Positions 56,062 to 64,000 of a stretch of 64,000 nucleotides of DNA are shown one piece after another. Every line of letters starts with the position of its first letter. Position 1 is the first letter of the stretch. This DNA comes from Clarireedia homoeocarpa (lineage: Eukaryota; Ascomycota; Leotiomycetes; Helotiales; Rutstroemiaceae). The stretch covers positions 21,971-85,970 of the forward strand of contig LNKV01000068.1 in NCBI GenBank assembly GCA_001465935.1. The letters run 5' to 3'. The position numbers were made by a program, and so were the translations under genes. The notes under the pieces are model-generated. The model searched no databases and was not told the origin of the DNA. It worked only from the letters and a program-made list of their open reading frames with translations.

Positions 56062-58085
56062 ATGAATATCGCGAAGGCTACGCACGATGACCATGAAGCG
56101 AATCGATGCCCTTTTTGCCGAGCGCTCCCTGAGTATGCCATTACGAATGGACTAAAGATACCGCCAATAGATATCCAGGTCAATATCATGGACGAGTCAG
56201 AAACAGCTCCAGGAGACGTCGCACATTATAGCAACTGTACATTTTACCTCGTTGTTCATTCCCTACGCCGCATCTGGTTAGGAAAAGATCAATTCCCTAC
56301 CACAAGTCGTCGTCATGATCCGCACAAAGAGCAAATTTGTATTAAAGGGGTGTGTCTTCTTACAGATCCAACTACTCCAATATGTATTTGTCTCAAGTCA
56401 AGATACAAGATAGGGTATCACTGACGGGATTCATAGATAACCTGGATATATTCTCCAACCTTTCTCAAAGATACGCGCTGATACACCAGGACCCCTGCAG
56501 TCCTCTCGTCATTGCTAGGGTCAAGCGATGGATTTCCAATTGTGATGAAAATCACCCTACCTGTCGCGTTAACGAATGTCCTCTGCTACCTACCCGCGTT
56601 CTCGACGTTGGTTATGGTGATTCCACTCAAAACGTAAAATTAGTAGAATCCACCAAAGAACAGAGAGGTGCATACATTGCTCTAAGTCACTGCTGGGGTA
56701 AATCCAATACATTCGTAACCACCCGAGACAACTTCGAACAAATGCAGAATGGATTTTCCCCAAACATTGCCCCAGCAACATTTCGAGATGCAATCAAGTT
56801 CTCCCGAATGCTGGGAATACGCTACCTATGGATCGACTCTCTATGCATTGTCCAGGGCGATAGGAAAGACTGGGAAATAGAAGCTTCTAGAATGGCCCAA
56901 GTCTATCGAGGCGCCACTCTTACACTGTCAGCTTCATATGCCTCAGCTGACTCAGAAGGTTTTTTGAAGCACCGGTCATTGCTGCATTCAACGGTCAAGA
57001 TAACCTTATCCTCGGGTCAGAGTGCAGAGATCTATCTGGCTGAACACTCTCAGCTCATTCAGAATCGGTCGTGGGCAGGCCCAGAATATAACGTCATACA
57101 ACCACTGGACACTCGCGGATGGTGTCTGCAAGAGTGCTATCTTTCCAACCGACAGCTCAAATTCCTGAATACCAAGATCCTTTGGTCATGTCGAGATATG
57201 GACTTTGATGAAGGAATATCAGACCGGCTGGACGGCGCGCTGGTCATTCGAGGAACTAGCAAACACGTCACGTATCTTTTTCGAGGCAGCCAAAAGCCAA
57301 GACATCGCAGCCTCTCCCTACTTACCCCCTATTCCAGCTGGTATTACATGGTCAGTGAGTTCAGCAGACGCAGTTTGACTTATACCTCGGACGTGCTACC
57401 GGCACTGTCAGGTCTAGCTTATGAGGTAGCAGTACATGATAACGGTAAATACTGTGCTGGGGTGTGGTGGGAGGATATAGCATTCGGAATTTGCTGGAAA
57501 AAGTCGGCGACACTCAAGCCCGCAGCAGGGTCGAATGGATATGTCGCTCCCTCCTGGTCTTGGGCTTCTGTTATCGGCCCTGTGGAATTTGTCAACTCGA
57601 AAGACGTCATGTATCAACAGACTCCTATCACAATTCCAACTCAGGTATTGTTTCATGATTTTTGGATACAGAACCCTGGCAGTAACCCATATGGCCAAGT
57701 TGGCGATGCCTGCATCAAGCTCGAGGCCCCGTTCATTTCGTTACAAGGGAGGAACAAAGATACATTTTGTATTCCAGCCATGTTGAGCTCAGGAGGACGA
57801 ACAGAAATGACCTTCGACTTGGAAGAAGATAAACAAAGAGATAACTTAAGTGCCCTCTTTTTACTTCGCCGCCTTCCGCATATAATCACCTCTGATGACG
57901 AGGAAGTTATGCTCTTCGGACTCATCATATGCCCGGTCTCAAGCCCTTCGCAAAATTATGGGCACCTAGAGGTTGAAGTTACTACTGGATTCTATAAGAG
58001 AGTTGGGTTTATTCAGATGTGGACTTCTCTCATCGAGGAATGTAAATATTGGCAAACCTCTAGCAATTTACTTTTACTTGTTTAA
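56062..58085 (+). CDS. HET-domain protein (heterokaryon incompatibility type)
   Basis: Preferred model: exons 56062-56338 and 56437-58085, 641 residues. The 98-nt intron (GTATTA ... CTGAC ... TTCATAG) keeps the frame; without it the protein would begin at ATG 56382. Exon 1 has a RCPFCRAL Cys pair and SNCTFYLVVHSL, usual for N-termini of this class. The HET domain (PF06985) has its three blocks: YIALSHCWG, then IRYLWIDSLCIVQGD, and RGWCLQE. A long C-terminal part follows with SWSWASV near residue 495. HET-domain proteins trigger cell death after non-self recognition when fungal cells fuse; in many genes the domain is the death effector. No NACHT or repeat domain is attached. Intact. Confidence 0.9.
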
Positions 58086-58878
58086 ACGAGATAATTCTAG
58101 AGCGAATCTTTGAAACTCCGTATAACAGTCGTGTATTTTCTTGGTAAACACAGGGGGTTTGACGTTTTCAAAAGATCAAGAGATAGATATATTATAACTA
58201 TATAAAATAACAAATATTAAATATTGGCTAGAGAATATTATTCGAAGTTGAACACAAAGCTTCTATATAATAGTAAATTGTATATAGATTCACTATATAA
58301 GTTAAATCTTTTAAATCCTAATTAGATTATAATATAGGACTTTATAGATTAAATCTTCGACTTTTTGTTTTAACTGTTTCATCGTTAAAATTAGTTGGAA
58401 GGAGAACAATCGACGCGCCAACATGAGTTGGTCGTTCAGCAGATCTTTGGTAGAGCACGTCGAAACTTTTTACCATGGACAGCCACAGGCCCTTAACGTT
58501 AACAAGATTCCAAGACTCTGCGATCCTGCATTTCTTTGGTTTCCGTGAAGGTAGCAGTCTATCACAGATTTTGCTCAACAAACCCGATTCAAATTAGTTT
58601 CATAGTTCCTGCTTGTGACATAGGAAATTTGAGTTGGATATTACCAGCTATAAATGCACCACGTTCTTCATATAAAAAACCAAAGCAAACAGGGAACAAA
58701 ATCTGCTACTGCCATTTCCCCACCTCTCTTTCTTAGCCTCACAGGCATGAAGCAAGATCTACATGCGGAGATGAATGCACAAGTAAGTAGGCTTCTGATC
58801 TCCTCTCATAATCTCTTACGTGGACTGGCCAACTTGAATCAGTACTGAGTTCCGGCTCGACGGATGAAGAGTAATTGC
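58086..58878. other. A/T-rich intergenic region
   Basis: Between the HET gene and the iron-permease remnant. The part 58130-58370 is strongly A/T-rich. No gene recognised. Confidence 0.45.
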
Positions 58879-60240
58879 CTATATTTCAATTTCCACAAAT
58901 TCATCAACCTGATCCTGCTCTTCCGTCCGTTCGAGTGTCTCAGTCTTGGCCATTGTGTCGACGTAAGAAACAAGCTTTAATCGTCTAAGGTAAATATTGT
59001 ACAGGTCCACACGTCTCTGGGTATCTCCGATATTGTGACCAGTGATCAAGATCAGACTGAAGAATGACTCAATGATGCTGGGAGGGACGTTGCAAAGCAG
59101 CTGTCTAGTTACGCTCCAACCTATAGCGCTGGCTCCAATAATCAAGCCAATGATGGTGATTGCCCCTAAGACTACCGTCAACTCATGGGAGTAGATATCG
59201 CCCACTCGAATAGAGATCCGGTAGGTGACAGAATTCTCTGCGACCCGCTCTTCCTTTTGCGGTATGGCGATAAGGTCTTCGGCGGATAGTACACTAAATG
59301 TACTGTTTATAGGCTTTAGTGGATTCAACAATAAGTACAGAATGATAAGTGCAACTGATGCTTTAATTAACTGACTTCGATGACTTAATTGCTATCTACA
59401 GTGGGAAGGACAAGCTATATTTATAGGCTTTTCGGGCTACTTGCTTTGGCCTTCTCAGTCCTTTCGGCCTTCGGGCCTCTCAGGCCCTATATTTTAGGTT
59501 TCGTAAACCTAAGCATAGGCATCATAGCACTGAGACTGTAGTCATAGCCCGGGTCTGATCACTAAGCGGTTCAGCCTTTCGATACCAATCACTGCAAGCA
59601 TATCCATATTCTCATGTTCCACCTGAATGAACTGTTCTTTATCGAAGTCTCCGAGTACTGTGCAGATATTTCGAAGAACGAAACTATCATTTAATCCAAC
59701 CAGTCCAGCGTAAGTGCCAATTAGGAGCCACCAGTTTGCATCAAAGTGGAATACCGGACCGATTGCCACCCAAACCATAGTCACAAAGATCAGGATTGCG
59801 ATACCAGCAAGAGTATCAACGAGATCTGCATAATAGTCGATTCCACGCTAGATTCGGCTTCGATTGGGAGCGGGGATGGCAATAGGCGCGTTCTCCATTG
59901 TATCGCCGGTGGCAGTGCGTAGTCTAAGCTCAAGAGCGGAATCGACCTCCCAGATCGATTCCAAGCATTTTGTCATGTACTTAGTATGACGTTGAGTATT
60001 CTGTGAGAATGCCATTCCCCACTTGCAGGTCCACAAAGACCCATTCCGATAAATGAGGGCATTCCCAAATCGAGGAATGATCCCCAATCTCCGAAATGGC
60101 CTCATTTTGGATTTGTCATCGATGGAATGTGCTGGAAACACAGATGAGGATATAAAAACGCCGGTCAAACGGCTTTGTACATAGAATTCTGCAGATAGAT
60201 CAGTTTTTCCTAAGTTTTTCTCACCTCCTGCTTTTGCCAT
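58879..60240 (-). pseudogene. Low-affinity iron permease (Fet4-type), C-terminal half, broken
   Basis: Minus-strand frames carry the second half of a Fet4-like permease in correct order: RHTKYMTKCLESIWEVDSAL, then VWVAIGPVFHFDANWWLLIG and YAGLVGLNDSFVLRNI, and finally RQLLCNVPPSIIESFFSLIL with TGHNIGDTQRRVDL. Lesions: an in-frame TAG at 59848-59850 sits where the family has Gln (CAG to TAG); frame is lost in the central region upstream of RHTKYM; and foreign sequence of about 300 bp lies between VIGIERL (about 59580) and KEERVAENSVTYRI (about 59250). Family members are plasma-membrane Fe2+ (and other metal) importers with 8 or so helices. The N-terminal half is not on this strand: it lies next to it, inverted (60267-60600). 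Non-functional. Confidence 0.85.
59268..59590. mobile_element. Insertion in the iron-permease remnant, possible solo LTR or small element
   Basis: About 300 bp with no permease homology separates two blocks that are adjacent in the family. On the minus strand it has a TATAAATA box and a GC-rich, repeated GGCC...GGCCTTCGGG-like part, then A/T-rich sequence. Exact ends and a target-site duplication could not be fixed. The insertion is clear, the type is a guess. Confidence 0.4.
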
Positions 60241-60266
60241 AGCTTTTCACATATTCTGTCGAGAAT

Positions 60267-60600
60267 GTCAATACATATACGGTTTTGGCCAAGCCGAGGC
60301 TTCTGGATCGCTGGCTCGATAAGGCTGTGGAAGTCTCTGGTTCCGATTCCGTCTACTTCACACTCATCGTTGCTCTCCTTGTATGGGCATTCTTGGGAAT
60401 CCCATTTGGTCGGTCGAACACTTGGCAGGTCTCCATCTCCGATGCTCAAGCTATTGTCAATATGGTCTTCGATGCTTTTCTTATGCGCCAGCAACTGAAC
60501 TCACACGAAACTTTAGTCATGGTCGCCGCATGCTTAAAATCCCGCGGCATCACTAATAAGAGGATGCTCAAGCAATTAATCAGAAGTCCGTGTTGGGTAC
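60267..60600 (+). pseudogene. Low-affinity iron permease (Fet4-type), N-terminal half, inverted
   Basis: The plus strand encodes, with no lesion, LLDRWLDKAVEVSGSDSVYF, ALLVWAFLGIPFGRSNTWQV and ISDAQAIVNMVFDAFLMRQQ, then KSRGITNKRMLKQLI, the conserved first half of fungal Fet4-like permeases (first two helices). After KRMLKQLI the homology stops abruptly at about 60585. No proper start codon is seen upstream. The other half lies directly left on the opposite strand, so one ancestral gene appears cut by an inversion with a breakpoint near 60240-60265. Confidence 0.85.
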
Positions 60601-60853
60601 CACTTGGGTTGGGGCAGCGCCTTTGATTTCTTGTCTTGCGCCGGGAGCGCGAAAGATCTTGAATATCGGTTGCATTTTGGCTAACTTCAGGTTGCGTTGA
60701 AAAGGAACGGGATTTGGGGACTGGTAGGGAGGTCTCAATAGAATACTGCGCTGCTTCCTCGGATGCTGAAGTCAATGTTCTGGGATTGAACAGCAAACAT
60801 TTCTGGAACATGGTCTTAGCAATGCGTCATTTTGGAGACCCGGCTGTGGTGTT

Positions 60854-61062
60854 GGTACTTCGTTACAGGCCAAATAAAACCAAACAGTGGGTCTTATAGC
60901 ATTTGTAGGGTTAATACTATCTTGGTAAAAGATATAACGAAACAGGATTGATTTGGGGTATAAAAGCTCTCTATCAGCTTGTAATACTACTATATCAAGC
61001 ATAGTGCTAGAAGATTCGAGGACCCACTGTTTGGTTTTATTCGGCCTGTAACTAAAGTACGT
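60854..61062. repeat. MITE-like inverted repeat element, about 209 bp
   Basis: The left arm 60862-60893 and right arm 61021-61052 are reverse complements with one mismatch over 32 bp (GTTACAGGCC... at left, ...GGCCTGTAAC at right), and partial pairing extends outwards through GTACTT/AAGTAC. The spacer is about 127 bp. No coding capacity. This resembles a non-autonomous DNA transposon. Confidence 0.75.
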
Positions 61063-61540
61063 GAGAAGAGCTGATTTCCGCCCGCGTTTCGCACGAGACT
61101 ATTCTCCCGTTGATGGGCTTGTGAGAGGTTGGGGTTGACGAAATCTTCGAATAAAACATGCAGTTCTGTATATGTACAGTACATGTATGCACATAGTCGC
61201 TTCGAGTTCGTTTCGAGTCCCGTTTCGAGTCCACTCTATCCTGATCAAATTTTCTCCTTCTCCGTACTCGGTAAAATAAGAGCTACAGGGGGTTGCCCAG
61301 AATTGATCGTCACTGCGCGCTTCTTATAGGACCCCGCTTACGGCTGTGCTCGAGCCGGTACCACCCCGCGATCAAAGAAAGCGAAATAAGCAATATGCAA
61401 GACAAGGAAGATCCTGATAGAATACAACGTTTTCTATAATTCATTAACTCGTATAAAACTGTAATCCTCGTATCCTCAGACATTAAAAACAACAATATGG
61501 CGCCCATTGGCATTATCGACCCTCCAAACTTTTCTCTTTC

Positions 61541-61660
61541 CTCTTTACTCTTTTCTGTCTACTCTTTTCTCTGTACTCTTTTCTCTGTACTCTTTTCTCT
61601 GCACTCTTGCTCTGTACTCTTTGCTCTGTACTCTTTTCTCTGTACTCTTTTCTCTTTCCT
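61541..61660. repeat. Pyrimidine minisatellite
   Basis: About eight imperfect units of 13-15 bp, TACTCTTTTCTCTG, in tandem within the region just upstream of the TLC-type gene. Confidence 0.8.
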
Positions 61661-61744
61661 CATGAAAGCCGACCTTTTCTAGTCTGTTCGCTTTAAACTA
61701 GTCGACTAGACTGAGCGGTCTACGCCTCAGCGATCAACTTGATC

Positions 61745-62846
61745 ATGAAAACCTCCATGGTCTCTCGACATTTGAACGAAACTGGTATCGATGGCCACCG
61801 TCCCCACGTCACCCATGTACCTCTGCAGTCAATCTCTCGTCTTGCCCCTTTCAGCGCGCTCATTATCAGCATCATCTTCGTCAATTATTTCCTCATACGT
61901 TTCTACATCCTTGAAGGTTTCCTGCTCCAATTGGTCTATGGCAAGACCTACACCCAGATGGACGAGACCACAAGGAGAGGGTTCGTAAATCACCACATAG
62001 CAGGAGTAACCAAGTTCTTGATCCTGATCTTAGCGGCGTACCCTTTTATCGACGTGGCGTTCGGAAGTGCCACTTTCCATACCCCTTTTGCGGGATCGAA
62101 ACATGTGTCACAGGGTGATATATTGATTATCGCTGCTCAAATGCTTATTGCAATGTACGTCTTTGAGCTATTCTACCGGCCGAAGATCTCACCAGTCAGT
62201 GTTGGCCATCACGTTGGAACGATATTAATTGGACAATCTGCTATTGCCATCAGTTTGAATCTCGTGAGGGAAAGAGACGCGACAATCGAGTTCATTCTGT
62301 GCACTATATGGGGTACGTTTCTCAAATCCATCCACTCCCCTCTAAATTCTTCGGCCCCTTGCGAGCAGTCTCTAACGGTTCACGTAAGCAGGCGCCTTCG
62401 ACATTGTTTCCGAATTTCTCCCTCACGTCTCGATCATCCTCTACCGCGTATTCCCCACATCGCACAAATTCCTCTCCAGGCTCTTCCGAATTGCTTGTAT
62501 CACAACACTTGCAGGCACAACTGCAGAAACGGTACTCACAATGTATCTCTTTGGTAGTTTATGGCCCCGGTGGACACTTGCCTTCAAGATAACTACGCCA
62601 ATGCTGCACGTCCTTTTCGCATCTGCGCAGTTGTGGGGGAGCTGGTGTTTCTACAAAATGTACAAGAAACAAGAACGGCTTATAGCGATGAAGGAAGGGA
62701 GGTTGGAGGAGCCGGAGCCGGAGCCGGAGCCGGTGGTGAAAATTGTGGAAGAGACAGGAGACAGACGACTGGCCATTAACCCGAGAGAGGAACTCTGGAG
62801 AGGCGGATTAGAAATGGAGCCGGGTAACCACTTGAGGATATTATAA
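61745..62846 (+). CDS. TLC-domain-like multi-pass membrane protein
   Basis: Two exons join in frame: 61745-62312 and 62392-62846, giving 340 residues. Several membrane helices are visible, such as ALIISIIFVNYFLIRFYILE, FLILILAAYPFIDVAFG and ILIIAAQMLIAMYVFELFYR. The block ISPVSVGHHVGTILIGQSAI and the following DATIEFILCTIWGAFDIVSE (across the splice) match fungal members of the TLC/TRAM-LAG1-CLN8-type superfamily, in which paired His lie in the third helix. The closing part is cytosolic with an EPEPEPEPVV run. Family members sit in ER or plasma membranes and may act in lipid sensing or synthesis; the exact role is unknown. The stop at 62844-62846 lies directly before the A/T block. Confidence 0.8.
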
Positions 62847-64000
62847 ATCTATAATATATTTTTATAACGTTAATATATTTTATAGGATTATTATATAGTA
62901 AGAGGAGATTTCACTATTTAAATAAATATAAAGTTTTTTAATAAGATTTAAAAATATCTTTATAATATAAAATATAAATAATATATATAATCTAAAATAA
63001 TTTATTTAATTTTATAATTAAGTTTTAAAGATTATATTAAAAATAATAAACTATTTAATAAAATAATATAAAATCTAATTTATTTATAAGAAATTTATAA
63101 TAATTATTAATATTTATTATATATTCGATATTTAAATATAAAATATATATATTATTAAAAAATAATAATTTTTATTAAATAATATTATAAATTTAAAATC
63201 TACTTTATAATATTAAATAGTAAAAAAAATTTATAAAAAAAATATAAAATTTAATAATTTATTTTTATAATATAAATTTAAAATAAAATTATAAAATATA
63301 TTAAAAAGATATTTATTTTAAAAGTTAAAATAATAAAGATTAAAATTAAATTATTTTATTTTTTAATTAAAAATTATAAAAGTTTTTATATATTTATTAA
63401 GTAATTTAAATAAAAAACTTTATTTAAATTAATAAAAAATAAAAAATTTTATTAATTTGTTTTAAATTTTTAAGATGTAAAATATATATATTTAATAAAA
63501 ATATTTTAAAGTTTAATAAATTAAAGTTAAAAATTTATATTAAATATTTAATTAAATATAAATTTATAAATATTTTTAAAATCTAAATTTTAAATTTTTA
63601 AAAAATAATTTAAACTCGAGATATAATTAAAAAAATTAAAAATTAAATTTATTAATAAGAATAATATATAAAATATTATTATAATATATTATAAATAAGA
63701 TTATATAATCTTTAAACTATTAAATTAAAGAATTAAAATTATATATAATTTAATAATTTAAATATTATTAATTATTAAGATTAATAATATTAATATATTA
63801 TATTTATTTAATTATTTAATTATTTAATATTTAAAAATATTATCTTTAATAATAAAATAGATTTTTAAATATATTTAATATATATATACTTATAATAATT
63901 CTAATTAAATTATTATAATATTATATAAGAATATAACTTTTATAGAAGTAAGTTAGATATTAAGTATATAAGTATATATTAGTATATATATAATTAAATA
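62847..64000. other. A/T-only isochore reaching the window end
   Basis: About 1150 bp of almost pure A and T with rare G or C. No open frames of note. Typical of RIP-destroyed repeat DNA in ascomycetes; the original element cannot be recognised. It begins within 30 bp of the TLC-type gene's stop. Confidence 0.85.

Larger units (their letters stand above)
60601..61744. other. Gene-free stretch with repeats
   Basis: Contains an inverted-repeat element (60854-61062) and a CTCTTTT minisatellite (61541-61660). A CAAT/TATA-poor promoter region for the TLC-type gene follows. No gene recognised. Confidence 0.5.

Noticed and set aside
1..64000. CRISPR arrays, bacterial operons, rRNA genes and integrated viral genes
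   Set aside because: None seen; the tandem repeats present are minisatellites or in-gene repeats without spacer structure.

Overview
The window is nuclear DNA of a filamentous ascomycete (Pezizomycotina). Genes carry many short introns of about 45-100 nt with GT..CTRAY..AG signals. The families are typical of these fungi: a GH11 xylanase with a CBM1 domain, a HET-domain protein, NACHT-type NLRs, a UstYa-like (DUF3328) protein, and a PTH11/SAT4-type membrane protein. There is an almost pure A/T block at the right end. Lesions in several dead genes look like repeat-induced point mutation (RIP: CpA to TpA). I cannot fix the genus from sequence alone.

Layout. 1-8 kb: a metallo-beta-lactamase lactonase (cut by the left edge), a zinc alcohol dehydrogenase, a secreted GH11-CBM1 xylanase and an allantoate-permease-type MFS transporter. 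8.1-14 kb: a 1229-residue Ser/Thr-rich GPI-type wall protein, then a gene-poor stretch with a fold-back element and a short internal telomere-type repeat. 14-21 kb: a 1419-residue NACHT NLR-like protein and a fungal AAA ATPase. 21.5-36.2 kb: a patch resembling a secondary-metabolite (RiPP-like) locus, with a seven-exon rhodopsin-fold membrane protein, a possible small secreted peptide divergent from a UstYa-like oxidase, two MFS transporters, an FAD monooxygenase and a decayed tyrosinase. 36.7-38 kb: a secreted GH16 glucanase. 38.8-45 kb: a five-exon, 1985-residue gene that joins a PNP/UDP-phosphorylase-like domain, a NACHT domain, 11 ankyrin repeats (five nearly identical) and a C-terminal membrane module. 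45.7-50 kb: an F-box protein and a secreted protein with a possible Cys/His deamidase-like core. 50.7-54 kb: two dead genes whose frames are kept but carry many in-frame stops. 54.4-58 kb: a GNAT acetyltransferase and a HET-domain protein. 58.9-60.6 kb: a Fet4-type low-affinity iron permease split into two pieces on opposite strands, apparently by an inversion. 61.7-62.8 kb: a TLC-type membrane protein. 62.85-64 kb: an A/T block.

How it fits together. Three loci belong to fungal self/non-self recognition (two NLRs and one HET protein). Beside them lie dead genes, fold-backs, minisatellites and an A/T isochore, so this is an accessory and fast-changing part of the genome. The points most worth a second look are the PNP-NACHT-ankyrin-membrane fusion with homogenised repeats, the UstYa/peptide/FMO/tyrosinase patch with a tyrosinase apparently killed by C-to-T changes, and the inverted iron permease.
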